From Streptomyces sp. NBC_00690 (lineage in GTDB: Bacteria > Actinomycetota > Actinomycetes > Streptomycetales > Streptomycetaceae): a stretch of 64,000 nt of DNA. The position numbers and the translations under genes are program-made. Within the stretch, counting starts at the first letter, position 1, and the number at the start of each line of letters is the position of its first letter. Below, piece after piece: positions 7,596 to 16,886 of the stretch. Under the pieces are notes generated by a model. The model did not search any database. It was not told the DNA's origin and was given only the letters and a program-made list of their open reading frames with translations. The DNA is taken from contig NZ_CP109009.1 in NCBI RefSeq assembly GCF_036226685.1, forward strand, positions 7,405,501 through 7,469,500, read 5' to 3'.

Positions 7596-9010
7596 CGGCG
7601 GTTCTCCTGCCACCAGTCGCGGAAGGACTGGGTCGGTACGTCGGGCAGTTCGCGGCTCGTGGTCCAGGCGCCGCTGCCGGGTGGTCTGCGCGGGTGCATC
7701 CCACGCGTCGCCGCGGCCAGCTTCTCGGTCGCCGCCAGTACGGTCGGATGACGTAGGACCCAGCCGCTGGCAGCGAGGGCGGCCCGCTCGACACGATGGC
7801 CGGGCCCGCCTTGTTCGGCGATGCGTCCACGCAGGTGGAGCAGGACGTCGGGGATGTCGATGGCGACGGGGCACACCTCGTAGCACGCACCGCACAGCGT
7901 GGACGCATACGGGAGTGAGGCGTCGATCGCGCTGCCGGTGCCTCGGAGTTGGGGCGTGAGGATGGCCCCGATCGGGCCGGGATAGACGGAGCCGTACGCG
8001 TGACCGCCGGCTCGCTCGTACACGGGGCAGACGTTGAGGCAGGCCGAGCAGCGGATGCATCGAAGGGCCTGGCGTCCCACCTCGTCGGCGAGTACGTCGG
8101 TGCGACCGTTGTCGAGGAGGATCAGATGGAAATCTCGGGGCCCGTCGTCGTCAGTGGTTCCCGTCCACAGCGAGGTGTAGGGGTTCATCCGCTCGGCCGT
8201 GGAGGAACGTGGCAGCGTCTGGAGGAAGACCTCCAGGTCCCGCCAGGTGGGCACGGTCTTCTCGATGCCGACGACGGAGATCAGGGTGCGGGGGAGGGTG
8301 AGGCACATCCGCCCGTTGCCCTCGGACTCGACGACGACGAGCGTGCCGGTCTCGGCGACCATGAAGTTGGCCCCCGAGATGCCGACGCGGGCTCGGAGGA
8401 ACTTCTCCCGCAGATGGAGACGGGCGGCCTCGGCGAGATCGGCCGGGGAATCGGTGAGCCCGTGCGGCGCCGCCCTGCCCCATTTGCCCATCTCGTCGGC
8501 GAAGAGCGAACGGATCTCGGCACGGTTGCGGTGGATCGCCGGGACCAGGATGTGGGAGGGCCGATCGTCACCGAGCTGCACGATGAGCTCGGCGAGATCC
8601 GTCTCGTACGCGGTGATGCCCTCCGCCGCGAGTGCCTCGTTGAGACCGATCTCCTGGGTGGCCATGGACTTGACCTTGACCACCTCTGTCTCGCCCGTGG
8701 CCTTCACCAGGTCGGCGACGATCCGGTTGGCCTCGGTGGCGTCGGCGGCCCAGTGGACCGTACCGCCGGCCTCGGTGACCGCCGCCTCCAACTGGATCAG
8801 ATAGCGGTCGAGATGGCGCAGGGTGTGGTCCTTGATCTGTCGTCCCGCCTCCCGCAACTGCTCCCAGTCGGACAGCTCGGCGACTGCCTTGGCGCGCTTG
8901 GCGCGGATCGTATGGGTCGCGTGGCGCAGATTGGCGCGGAGGGTGGTGTTGTGCACGGCCTCCTCCGCCGCTCGGGGAAAGGGTGGCATCCCCAGGAAGG
9001 CGGCGCTCAT
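7592..9010 (-). CDS. lutB: L-lactate utilization iron-sulfur protein LutB
   Basis: The 472-residue iron-sulfur subunit of the LutABC lactate-oxidation complex. The N-terminal two thirds are a LUD domain (GANFMVAETGTLVVVESEGN). Two 4Fe-4S motifs follow: CIRCSACLNVCP near residues 317-328 and CGACYEVCP near 372-380. A C-terminal helical tail follows, ending near FRDWWQENRR. Both junctions in the operon are ATGA overlaps, so the three proteins are probably made in stoichiometric amounts. No lldR/FadR-type regulator gene is adjacent. Confidence 0.93.
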   Translation of the reverse strand: MSAAFLGMPPFPRAAEEAVHNTTLRANLRHATHTIRAKRAKAVAELSDWEQLREAGRQIKDHTLRHLDRYLIQLEAAVTEAGGTVHWAADATEANRIVADLVKATGETEVVKVKSMATQEIGLNEALAAEGITAYETDLAELIVQLGDDRPSHILVPAIHRNRAEIRSLFADEMGKWGRAAPHGLTDSPADLAEAARLHLREKFLRARVGISGANFMVAETGTLVVVESEGNGRMCLTLPRTLISVVGIEKTVPTWRDLEVFLQTLPRSSTAERMNPYTSLWTGTTDDDGPRDFHLILLDNGRTDVLADEVGRQALRCIRCSACLNVCPVYERAGGHAYGSVYPGPIGAILTPQLRGTGSAIDASLPYASTLCGACYEVCPVAIDIPDVLLHLRGRIAEQGGPGHRVERAALAASGWVLRHPTVLAATEKLAAATRGMHPRRPPGSGAWTTSRELPDVPTQSFRDWWQENRR

Positions 9011-9735
9011 GAGATGGGCTCCTCGGGGCGATAGGGGTCCTCTTCGGTGGAACCGAGGATTTCCGCGATGTGGAGGGGACGCAGTGGCTCGTCCTGGCGA
9101 CGGATCAGACCGTCGAGGTGCATCAGACAGGAGTTGTCGGCGGCGCAGAGCACCTCGGCGCGGGTCGCGAGTGCGCTACGGATCTTGTCCTGCCCCATCG
9201 CGGTCGACACCGCCGCGTTCTTCACGGCGAAGGTACCGCCGAAACCACAACACTCCTCGGCGCCCGGCAGTTCCCGCAGTTCCAGCCCCTTGACCGCTTG
9301 CAGCAGTCGGTGCGGCCGACTCCCGAGGCGCAAGGTGCGCAAGCCATGACACGAGGGGTGGTAGGTGACCGTGTACGGAAAGTACGCACCGACATCGGTG
9401 ACCTTGAGGACGTCGACGAGGAACTCGGTGAGCTCGTGGGTCCGCGAAGCCAGGGAGGTCTCCCCCCACCGCGGGTACTGCTCCCGGACCATGGCGGCGC
9501 AGGAGCCCGAGGGGGTCACGACGTGGTCGTAGCCCGCGAAGGCGCGTGCCGTGTGCTGGACGAGCTTCTCCGCGGCCCCTCGGTAGCCGGTGTTGAAGTG
9601 GGGCTGTCCGCAGCAGGTTTGCGCCGCGGGGAAGTCCACGCTGACACCGAGCCGCTCCAGCAGCTTCACGGTCGCGACACCGGTGGCGGGAAACAGGGCG
9701 TCGTTCAAGCAGGTGACGAAGAGGGCGACACGCAT
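9007..9735 (-). CDS. lutA: L-lactate utilization protein LutA (CCG-domain Fe-S protein)
   Basis: A 242-residue cysteine-rich-domain protein, first gene of lutABC. It contains the two expected CCG motifs, CCGQPHFNTG near residue 40 and CCGFGGTFAVKN near 162, which bind an Fe-S cluster as in heterodisulfide reductase and glycolate oxidase GlcF. The N-terminus MRVALFVTCLNDALFP is family-typical. It is divergent from cobF across about 110 bases, which must hold both promoters. I saw no obvious ribosome binding site directly before its ATG, so it may be leaderless or weakly initiated. Confidence 0.93.
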   Translation of the reverse strand: MRVALFVTCLNDALFPATGVATVKLLERLGVSVDFPAAQTCCGQPHFNTGYRGAAEKLVQHTARAFAGYDHVVTPSGSCAAMVREQYPRWGETSLASRTHELTEFLVDVLKVTDVGAYFPYTVTYHPSCHGLRTLRLGSRPHRLLQAVKGLELRELPGAEECCGFGGTFAVKNAAVSTAMGQDKIRSALATRAEVLCAADNSCLMHLDGLIRRQDEPLRPLHIAEILGSTEEDPYRPEEPIS

Positions 9736-9845
9736 AGCGGGAGGATAGGGGCAGTCGGTGCCCCGTGGGCCGAGGAGGGCGCAGTACTTGGGGGCGACGT
9801 CACCCTGGGGGCCGGTGGGCGGTGTGCGTGAGGCAGACTCGGCGG

Positions 9846-10601
9846 GTGAGGAAAATCTATGTCATCGGCATTGGATCGGGTGATCCCGACCAACTGACGC
9901 TCCAGGCCGTGAAGGCGTTGAACGCCGCGGACGCGTTCTTCATCCTCGACAAGGGCGAGGACAAGTCGGACTTGATCCAACTGCGGCGGGACATCCTCGA
10001 TGCGCACGTCGAGGACGGGTCCTACCGTCTGGTCGAGGGGCGGGACCCCGAGCGCGACCGGGTGACGTCCGACTACGCCCCGGCGGTCGAGGACTGGCGT
10101 CGCCGCCGCGCGGACCTGTTCGAACGGTTCATCGCCAAGGACCTGGCGCAAGACGAGTGCGGTGGGTTCCTCGTCTGGGGCGACCCCTCCCTCTACGACT
10201 CCACCCTGGGGTCCCTGGAGGAGGTGCTGCGCCGGGGCAACGTGGCCTTCGACCATGAGGTGGTGCCCGGGATCAGCAGTGTCTCGGCATTGCTGGCGCG
10301 GCACCGCACCGGGTTGAACAGGGTGGCCCGCCCGGTTCAGATCACCACCGGCCGCCGGTTGGCCGAGGGGTGGCCCGAGGACGTGGACGACGTGGTCGTG
10401 ATGCTGGACGCGCGCCAGGCGTTCACCCGCCATCTGGATCAGGACCTCTTCATCTACTGGGGCGCGTACGTGGGGACGAAGGACGAGATCCTCGTCTCGG
10501 GGCGGCTCGCGGACGTATCGGACCGCATTGAGCGACTGCGTGCCGAGGCGAGGGAACGCAAGGGCTGGATCATGGACACGTATCTGCTGCGGCGGGGGTA
10601 G
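9846..10601 (+). CDS. cobF: precorrin-6A synthase (deacetylating), CobF
   Basis: A 251-residue SAM-dependent tetrapyrrole methylase of the aerobic cobalamin pathway. It methylates precorrin-5 at C-1 and expels the acetyl group as acetate. Seen: KIYVIGIGSGDPDQLTLQAVKAL at the N-terminus (the GxGxGD SAM-binding loop), FLVWGDPSLYDSTLGSLEEVL, and VVPGISSVSALLARHR, all CobF hallmarks. Start: GTG at VRKIYVIG. The longer open frame adds 27 unconserved residues. The gene stands alone with no other cob gene in the window and no cobalamin riboswitch seen upstream, so the rest of the pathway must be elsewhere. Confidence 0.9.
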   Translation: MRKIYVIGIGSGDPDQLTLQAVKALNAADAFFILDKGEDKSDLIQLRRDILDAHVEDGSYRLVEGRDPERDRVTSDYAPAVEDWRRRRADLFERFIAKDLAQDECGGFLVWGDPSLYDSTLGSLEEVLRRGNVAFDHEVVPGISSVSALLARHRTGLNRVARPVQITTGRRLAEGWPEDVDDVVVMLDARQAFTRHLDQDLFIYWGAYVGTKDEILVSGRLADVSDRIERLRAEARERKGWIMDTYLLRRG

Positions 10602-10823
10602 CCGTTCCGGTCCGAGGGAGAGGTCCCAGGGAGGGGTCCTGGGGGAGTGCTGCCCTGAAGTGGCGCCGGGAAAGGGGCCCGAACGACGGGGGGACGGTCC
10701 CTGCTCCCGCGCTGATCTGGGCGTACGGCCCGATCGTGCGAGCCGGCTCGGGTGGCACCGCCTGAATGATCAACACGAAGGCGGGTTAGCATATGAGCGC
10801 CGCCTAGCTCGAAAGATGAATCT

Positions 10824-12269
10824 GTGACTGTCAACGAGGACTCGTTCATCAACTGGAAGAACCGCGAAGAGATCGCGGAGTCGATGATTCCGATCATCGG
10901 CAAGCTACACAGGGAGCGGGACGTAACGATTCTGCTGCACAGCCGCTCCTTGGTGAACAAGTCAGTGGTCAGCATCCTCAAGACCCACCGATTCGCCCGG
11001 CAGATCGCCGGTGAAGAACTCTCGGTCACTGAGACGCTGCCCTTCCTTGAGGCACTCACCACCCTCGATCTCGGTCCGTCCCAGATCGACATCGGCATGC
11101 TCGCCGCGACCTACCGCACCGATGGCCACGGGCTGTCGGTGGCGGAGTTCACCGCGCGAGCCGTCGTCGGCGCCACCGGCGCTAACAAGATCGAACGCAG
11201 TGCGCCGCGTGACGTGGTCCTCTACGGGTTCGGACGCATCGGCCGACTGCTCACCCGGCTGCTCATCGAGAAGGCGGGATCCGGCAACGGTCTGCGGCTG
11301 CGCGCCATCGTCGTCCGCAAGGGAGCCGGCCAGGACCTCGTCAAGCGCGCTTCGCTGCTGCGCCGCGATTCCATCCACGGCCAGTTCAACGGGACGATCT
11401 CCGTGGACGAGGAGAACAGCAAGATCATTGCCAATGGCAATGAGATCAAGGTGATCTACTCCGACGATCCGACGTCCGTGGACTACACGGAGTACGGCAT
11501 CAAGGATGCCATCCTCATCGACAACACCGGCAAGTGGCGCGACCGCGAGGGCCTGTCGAAGCACCTCCAGCCTGGCATCGCCAAGGTCGTCCTGACCGCG
11601 CCCGGCAAGGGGGACGTCCCCAACGTCGTCCACGGTGTGAACCACGACATGATCAAGCCGGATGAGCAGATCCTCTCCTGTGCGTCTTGCACCACCAACG
11701 CCATCGTCCCGCCGCTGAAGGCGATGGCGGACGAGTACGGCGTACTGCGCGGGCACGTGGAGACCGTCCACTCGTTCACCAACGATCAGAACCTGCTGGA
11801 CAACTACCACAACTCGGACCGTCGTGGCCGTTCGGCGCCGTTGAACATGGTCATCACCGAGACGGGTGCGGCCTCTGCGGTTGCCAAGGCGCTGCCGGAA
11901 CTGAACGCCAAGATCACCGGCAGTTCGATCCGCGTGCCCGTACCGGACGTCTCCATTGCGATCCTGAGCTTGCAGCTCGCCCGCGAAACCACTCGCGAAG
12001 AGGTCCTCGACCACCTTCGCCAGGTGTCGCTGACCTCGCCGCTCAAGCGCCAGATCGACTTCACCAGCGCCCCGGACGCGGTGTCGAGCGACTTCATCGG
12101 TTCGCGACACGCGTCGATCGTGGACGCGGGTGCCACGAAGGTCGATGGCGACAACGCGATCCTCTACCTCTGGTACGACAACGAGTTCGGCTACTCCTGC
12201 CAGGTCATCCGTGTCGTCCAGCACGTGTCCGGGGTGGAGTACCCGACCTACCCGGCTCCCGTCGCCTGA
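10824..12269 (+). CDS. gap: glyceraldehyde-3-phosphate dehydrogenase, long GapB-type
   Basis: A 481-residue GAPDH, about 145 residues longer than the canonical enzyme because of a helical N-terminal extension (residues 1-130). The NAD(P)-binding motif YGFGRIGR follows the extension. The catalytic loop SCASCTTN places the nucleophile at Cys289. The C-terminal YLWYDNEFGYSCQV is canonical. This extended form corresponds to the second GAPDH of Corynebacterium and relatives (GapB), which favours NADP and the gluconeogenic direction. That assignment is from family resemblance. A classical glycolytic gap with pgk and tpi is expected elsewhere. Start is a GTG; a GAAAGATGAATC stretch gives only a weak ribosome binding site. 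Confidence 0.9.
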   Translation: MTVNEDSFINWKNREEIAESMIPIIGKLHRERDVTILLHSRSLVNKSVVSILKTHRFARQIAGEELSVTETLPFLEALTTLDLGPSQIDIGMLAATYRTDGHGLSVAEFTARAVVGATGANKIERSAPRDVVLYGFGRIGRLLTRLLIEKAGSGNGLRLRAIVVRKGAGQDLVKRASLLRRDSIHGQFNGTISVDEENSKIIANGNEIKVIYSDDPTSVDYTEYGIKDAILIDNTGKWRDREGLSKHLQPGIAKVVLTAPGKGDVPNVVHGVNHDMIKPDEQILSCASCTTNAIVPPLKAMADEYGVLRGHVETVHSFTNDQNLLDNYHNSDRRGRSAPLNMVITETGAASAVAKALPELNAKITGSSIRVPVPDVSIAILSLQLARETTREEVLDHLRQVSLTSPLKRQIDFTSAPDAVSSDFIGSRHASIVDAGATKVDGDNAILYLWYDNEFGYSCQVIRVVQHVSGVEYPTYPAPVA

Positions 12270-12715
12270 TCCCCGCCGTCGGTCCGGGGCGGCAGCCCAG
12301 CCACTCGGACCGACATCGGATCCCTACAGTGACACCGCGGTACTGGGGTCGTGTCTGACACGGCCCAGGAGGTCGCCTTCGAGCGCCTGCCCGTACCGCG
12401 GTGTCACTGCACCCGGCGCCACGCTGTCCACCGGCACCGCGCCATCTTCCCTGGGAGTCGATCAGCGGCGTTGCGATGCGGCACGACGGACTGTTGGAGT
12501 TCTTCGGGCCCGAGGGCGAACCCCTGGCAGCCGCGTTCGTCCCGCCACGGCTCGCCCGCCCTGCTGCGCAGGCCCAAGACCGGTGGACTGACCGCCGACA
12601 CCCTCACCGCGCTGGCCCACCATCCCCGACTGCACCAACCGCACCGCCCCCAGGGCGCTCGTGGACGTGCAGCCCGCCCCGAACGGCTTCGATGCGTCCG
12701 GGGCAGGAGTGTCGA
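12270..12715. other. 446-base intergenic stretch with decayed-looking coding sequence
   Basis: This lies between the convergent gap and flavoprotein genes. No intact gene is visible. Short pieces in different frames read like protein (MRHDGLLEFFGPEGEPLAA from 12476, then LTADTLTALAHHPRL in another frame), which could be a frameshifted gene remnant, but I do not recognise a family. The stretch also contains the 17-base inverted repeat listed separately. Confidence 0.35.
12327..12409. repeat. perfect 17-bp inverted repeat, 49-base spacer
   Basis: The arm CAGTGACACCGCGGTAC at 12327-12343 is repeated exactly in inverse orientation at 12393-12409. Each arm contains the 8-base palindrome ACCGCGGT. 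The element begins 58 bases after the gap stop. It could fold as a long hairpin (bidirectional terminator without T tail) or be a paired protein-binding site. The spacer is far too short for an insertion sequence. Confidence 0.75.
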
Positions 12716-13993
12716 TCAGCGCACGGTGAGGGTGACGGGCCCTCGGTGCGGGCTGATGCCCCGCAGGATCGACCACGGCACCCGGAACACCCGGCCGGGA
12801 GCAGCGGGCCAGGCCAGCCGCCGTTCGGAGAGGACCTCACCCCCCTGACGGGCCGTGACCCGCGGTACGCGCATGAACTCATCGGTCCACAACAACAGTC
12901 GACCACGCGGTGGAGCCGGGTCACCGGGACGCAACAGGCTGGGCGACACCCAACGCAATGGCTTCTCGGCGAGCAGTGGCACAGCGGCGGAGGAGTGCGG
13001 AAAGGAGTTCGTGGCCAGCCAGCGCACCACCTGATCGGCGACGTGTCGACCGTCGAGTGCGGCGATGTCGGCGGTGTCGACCGGATGGAGCATGTTCCCG
13101 GCTGCGAACACCCCGGGGCGGCTGGTGCGTAGCGCGGTGTCCACGACGGGGCCGAGCGTGTGCGGGTCCAGGGCGATGTCACCGGTGCGGACGAGTTCGT
13201 TGTCGGGGATCCAGTCACCGGTGAAGATGACCGTGTCACAGGCGAGCACCTGACGCCGACGGGTGTCGACGTCCTCGATCTCGACCCCTTCCACCCGGGG
13301 CTTGCCGATCACCCGCACCACGCGGGACCGATTGACCACCGGGACGCCCAGGACGACCTTGCCGCCGAGGTTGAAGGCCCCGTACGACTCGGTGTGCTTG
13401 TACTGACTGACCATCGCGACGACCGAGCAACCGGCCTCCCGCAGGGTGAGCGCCGCCGACCAACTCACTAGCTCACCGCCGACGATGACGGCGCGCTTGC
13501 CCACCTCCTGGTGGTGGAGGTGGACGGCGTTTTGCAGCTGGCCGGTGGTGTAGACGCCGGCCGGGCGGTCCCCGGGGATGCGCCGGGCGGTGCGCGGCCT
13601 CTCCCGGGCGCCGGTGGCGAGGACCACGGCCCGCGGCTCGACCCGGAACCGGCCCTGCGGACTGGTGACGTCCACGGCCAGCCCCGACGCCCAGTGGGTG
13701 ACCATGGCGTTGGTACGGATGACGGCACCCGCCCGCCGCGCGGTCTCGGTGAGCCGGCGTGCGTACGCGGGCCCCGTCAGCACCCGGTGCAGATCCCGCA
13801 GCCCGTACCCGGTGTGGTCGCTGTGCCGGGGGATGCCCCCGGCCTCCTTCTCCCGGTCCAGTACGAGGACGTCACCGGCGACCCGGGGGGCGAGGGCCGC
13901 GGCAGCGCTGAGACCGGCCGGTCCGCCACCGATGACCAGTACGTCGGGGGTGAGGGTCAAGGGAGGTGCTTGCTCGGTACGCGAGTCGGTCAT
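12716..13993 (-). CDS. NAD(P)/FAD-dependent oxidoreductase, GlpB-like partner subunit
   Basis: A 425-residue two-dinucleotide-binding flavoprotein: VIGGGPAGLSAAAAL (FAD, about residues 20-34), the ATG motif VLATGARERPR, a second GG-type Rossmann motif AVIVGGELVSWSAALTL, and the C-terminal PGVFAAGNMLHPVD with a final FAD-binding stretch. The fold matches flavoprotein subunits that pair with GlpA/SoxB-type dehydrogenases (opine/sarcosine-oxidase alpha-like, GlpB-like). The ATG overlaps the preceding dehydrogenase stop (TGATG), so the two are coupled. I infer that it passes electrons from the upstream BFD flavoprotein to NAD(P) or to the membrane. It is the last gene of the operon. A start seven codons upstream is possible. 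Confidence 0.8.
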   Translation of the reverse strand: MTDSRTEQAPPLTLTPDVLVIGGGPAGLSAAAALAPRVAGDVLVLDREKEAGGIPRHSDHTGYGLRDLHRVLTGPAYARRLTETARRAGAVIRTNAMVTHWASGLAVDVTSPQGRFRVEPRAVVLATGARERPRTARRIPGDRPAGVYTTGQLQNAVHLHHQEVGKRAVIVGGELVSWSAALTLREAGCSVVAMVSQYKHTESYGAFNLGGKVVLGVPVVNRSRVVRVIGKPRVEGVEIEDVDTRRRQVLACDTVIFTGDWIPDNELVRTGDIALDPHTLGPVVDTALRTSRPGVFAAGNMLHPVDTADIAALDGRHVADQVVRWLATNSFPHSSAAVPLLAEKPLRWVSPSLLRPGDPAPPRGRLLLWTDEFMRVPRVTARQGGEVLSERRLAWPAAPGRVFRVPWSILRGISPHRGPVTLTVR

Positions 13994-15456
13994 CAGGAGG
14001 TCACCTCGTGGCACGGACGGGCACAGCCCTGCTCCGTGTCGTGGTCGGTGTGGTCGTTCAGGAGTTGCTGGACGGCCGAGCCGCAGAAGAAGCCCTGGCA
14101 GCGCCCGTTCATGGCACGGGTGCGACGACGCAACCCGTCGAGTGTCCGGGCGGGCAGCGGGGCGTGGCAGGCGTCCCGGATCTCACCGGCGCTCACCCGT
14201 TCGCAGAAACAGACGATCTCCCCGTACGCCGGGTCTTCGGCGATCCGTGCGGCGTCCTGGTAGGGACGTACGCCGGCCTCGCCGATGTAAGGCATTGCCG
14301 GTGGCGGTGGCAGAGCGTCGCGTTCCTTGAGGACAACACCCGAGGCGGTCAGCATCTCGCCGACGTGCTCGGCGATGGCCATGCCCGCGGTCAGACCGGT
14401 GGAGCGGATGCCGCCCACGAGGAGATAGCGCTGGTCGGCATCGGCCTCGATGAGGTAGTCCGAGCGGTCGATGGCGGCGCGCAGGCCCGCGTAGGTGGCG
14501 GTGACCTCCTCCTCCAGCAGGCGTGGCATCAGCCGTTCGCCCTTGCCGAGGAGGAAGGCGAAGCCGTCTTCCGAGGTCCCGGTGGCGGTGCGGTCGGTGA
14601 GGTCCTCGGAGGTGGGACCGAGCATCACATTGCCGTAGACGGTGGGGGAGACGAGGACGCCCTTGCCCCGCTTGGTGGGTACGGGAAGGACGATGCGGTC
14701 CACCAGGGGGCGGGCCAACTTGTCGAAGACGAACAGCTCGCCGCGGCGCGGGGTGACGGTGAACCGGTCGTACCCGAAGAGCGCGTCAAGACGGTCGGCG
14801 CCGAGACCTGCGGCATTGACGATCCACCGTCCGTGGACGTCACCGCCGCGCGTGTGCAGGGTGGTGATGTCGTCCGCGACGGTCACGGCGGTGACCGCGT
14901 GATCGAGGAGGATGTCCGTGCCGCGCCGGTGGGCGTCGGTGGCCAGGGCGAGATTGGTCGTCCAGGTGCAGATGATCGACTCGTCGGGCACGGTCAGCCC
15001 ACCGAGCACGCCTTCGCCGAGCGCCGGGACCTCGGCGTACACCTCGTCCGCGCCGATGAGCCGACTGTGGTGATAGCCGTTGGCCTCGGCCTTGTCCCGG
15101 AGCCCGGGGAGTGCGGCGAGTTCCTCCTCGTTCCACGCGACCAGGATGGCCCCGGTGTGTTCCACCGGGATTCCGGTCTCGCGGGCGTAGTCGGACAGCA
15201 GGTCGTACCCCCGGGCGACCAGACGGGATTCGAGGGTGCCGGGGGTGGCGTCGAAGCCGGTGTGGAGGATGGCGGTGTTCGCCTTGCTCGTACCGTCCCC
15301 GATGTCGGAGCGCGCCTCCACCAGTGCGACGGACACCGCATGTCCCGCGAGTTCGCGGGCGATGGCGGAGCCGACGATCCCACCCCCGATCACGATGATG
15401 TCGTGAACGGGGGACGGACCGCGCCCAGGAGTGGTGCTGCCTGGGGTGTGACTCAT
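13993..15456 (-). CDS. GlpA/DAO-family FAD dehydrogenase with C-terminal BFD-like [2Fe-2S] domain
   Basis: A 487-residue fusion. Residues about 20-390 are a DAO/glycerol-3-phosphate-dehydrogenase-type flavoprotein (VIGGGIVGSAIARELAG for FAD; NAAGLGADRLDALFG; GGIRSTGLTAGMAIAEHVG). Residues about 415-458 are a BFD-like domain with four cysteines (VCFCERV and GRCQGFFCG) that should ligate a [2Fe-2S] cluster. Anaerobic GlpA has the same architecture, so the likely reaction is oxidation of a polyol phosphate such as glycerol-3-phosphate or an analogue, with electrons passed through the Fe-S centre. The ATGA overlap with the kinase gene and TGATG overlap with the partner flavoprotein tie substrate phosphorylation to oxidation. 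Confidence 0.85.
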   Translation of the reverse strand: MSHTPGSTTPGRGPSPVHDIIVIGGGIVGSAIARELAGHAVSVALVEARSDIGDGTSKANTAILHTGFDATPGTLESRLVARGYDLLSDYARETGIPVEHTGAILVAWNEEELAALPGLRDKAEANGYHHSRLIGADEVYAEVPALGEGVLGGLTVPDESIICTWTTNLALATDAHRRGTDILLDHAVTAVTVADDITTLHTRGGDVHGRWIVNAAGLGADRLDALFGYDRFTVTPRRGELFVFDKLARPLVDRIVLPVPTKRGKGVLVSPTVYGNVMLGPTSEDLTDRTATGTSEDGFAFLLGKGERLMPRLLEEEVTATYAGLRAAIDRSDYLIEADADQRYLLVGGIRSTGLTAGMAIAEHVGEMLTASGVVLKERDALPPPPAMPYIGEAGVRPYQDAARIAEDPAYGEIVCFCERVSAGEIRDACHAPLPARTLDGLRRRTRAMNGRCQGFFCGSAVQQLLNDHTDHDTEQGCARPCHEVTS

Positions 15457-16886
15457 GTGAGATCTCCCTTGCGGACGGCCGTCTCGGCGACCGCCGTCCA
15501 TGACGTGCGAAACTGTGCCGCCCGGTCCGCCGACCACACCGGCTCGAAGACCGCTGACGGTTTCCAACTGCCAACGGCTTCCCGGAGTGTCATGCCCGGG
15601 TTGAGGGCGAGTCGCGCGAGCGCGGCAGCGCCCAACGGGGTGGCATGGGCCGAGGGATAGATGTCCACCGGCATCTGGGCGAGATCGGCCTGCGCCTGCA
15701 TCAGGGTTCGACTGCGAGTGAGACCGCCGTCCGCCCGCAGACTGGTCAGAGGTGCGCCGAGGTCCGTGGCGACCAGATCGCACACCTCGGCGACCTGGGC
15801 GGCGATGCCCTGGAGGACCGCGAGCACCAGATGCCCGGGCCGGGTCGAGAGCGTCATTCCGGCGAAGGTGGCGGTTGCGTCGGGTCGCCACCAGGGCGCG
15901 GCGAGACCCGCCAGGGCGGGTACGCACAAGGTCCCGTCGGACTCCTTCGCGGCAACGGTGTCCAATTCGGCCGCCGAACCGATGAACCCGAGGTCCCGCA
16001 TCCAGCGGACCGCGGAGGCCGCCGTGTACACCTGTCCGTCGACGCAGTACGGGGTGCTCCCGGCGGCTTGCCAGGCGACGGACGTGGTCAGCCCCGAGGT
16101 GGAGCGGACGGGACTGGTGCCGGTGTTGGCGAGGAGGAAGGCGCCGGTGCCGAAGGTGCACTTGGCGGCGCCCGCGTCGAAGCAGCTCTCGGCGAGGAGC
16201 GCCGCCTGCTGGTCCACGATCAACCCCGCCACCGGGATCCGGCCGCCGAACGCCCCGGTGGTACCGATGACCTCGTCACCGGCGACGATCCGGGGTAGCC
16301 GCTCCCCTTCCAGACCGAACAGTTCGGCCAGGTCGGGTGCCCACTCGACGGTGTCGAGGTCGAGCAGCAGGGAGCGGCTGGCGGTCGAGGCGTCGGTGAC
16401 GAACTCTCCGGTGAGGTGGTGCAGCAGCCAGGTGTCCGAGGTGGTGACGACGCCTTCACGCGTTACGTTCCGGCGCAGCCAGGTCATCTTGGGCGCGGAG
16501 AAGTAGGAGTCCAGGACGAGACCGGTGCGGGCCGCGATGGTGTCGGCGTGCTGCCGCATCCCCGCGACCACCGACTCCGCCCGACGGTCCTGCCACACGA
16601 TCGCCTCCGACAGCGGAGTACCGGTCGCGGGGTCCCAGGCCAGGACCGTCTCGCCCTGGTTGGCCAGGGCGACGACGTCGATCGGGAGCCCCGCCTCGGT
16701 GATGGCGCGGCGGCCAGTTTCCAGGACCGATGCGAGCAGTGCCCGCGGGTCCTGTTCGACCAGACCGCCGTCGCCGTAGCGGGGACGCAGTTCGGCTTCG
16801 GCGATGGCGGCCACCGCGCCCGATGCATCCACCACCACCGCCTTGGTGCCGGACGTCCCCTGGTCGATGGCGAGGACCACGGTCAT
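15453..16886 (-). CDS. FGGY-family carbohydrate kinase (glycerol-kinase-like)
   Basis: A 477-residue two-domain ATP-dependent kinase. Seen: AIDQGTSGTKAVVVD at the N-terminus (phosphate-1), WQDRRAES near residue 93 (substrate-contacting region of glycerol kinases), CTFGTGAFLLANTG (phosphate-2) and LRADGGLTRSRTLMQAQADL (adenosine region). It is more compact than true GlpK (about 500). The substrate is probably a glycerol-like polyol or amino-alcohol. Start and stop overlap neighbours by four bases on both sides. It is a clear paralogue of the kinase at 32562-34013, which is also paired with an APC permease; the shared stretch LANQGETVLAWDP is identical. Confidence 0.85.
   Translation of the reverse strand: MTVVLAIDQGTSGTKAVVVDASGAVAAIAEAELRPRYGDGGLVEQDPRALLASVLETGRRAITEAGLPIDVVALANQGETVLAWDPATGTPLSEAIVWQDRRAESVVAGMRQHADTIAARTGLVLDSYFSAPKMTWLRRNVTREGVVTTSDTWLLHHLTGEFVTDASTASRSLLLDLDTVEWAPDLAELFGLEGERLPRIVAGDEVIGTTGAFGGRIPVAGLIVDQQAALLAESCFDAGAAKCTFGTGAFLLANTGTSPVRSTSGLTTSVAWQAAGSTPYCVDGQVYTAASAVRWMRDLGFIGSAAELDTVAAKESDGTLCVPALAGLAAPWWRPDATATFAGMTLSTRPGHLVLAVLQGIAAQVAEVCDLVATDLGAPLTSLRADGGLTRSRTLMQAQADLAQMPVDIYPSAHATPLGAAALARLALNPGMTLREAVGSWKPSAVFEPVWSADRAAQFRTSWTAVAETAVRKGDLT

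Noticed and set aside
6678..9034. Long plus-strand frames opposite the lut operon (6678-7751 and 7949-9034)
   Set aside because: They are antisense to lutC/lutB, whose motifs and overlaps are unambiguous. No independent evidence of coding.
9736..9845. Cobalamin riboswitch before cobF
   Set aside because: Only 110 bases separate lutA and cobF, and the B12-box-like core was not found.
12327..12409. 17-bp inverted repeat considered as insertion-sequence ends
   Set aside because: Arms are only 49 bases apart, with no transposase and no target duplication seen.
13966..15660. 564-codon plus-strand frame opposite the GlpA-like gene
   Set aside because: Shadow of a GC-rich gene. Glycine/valine-rich, no recognisable domain.
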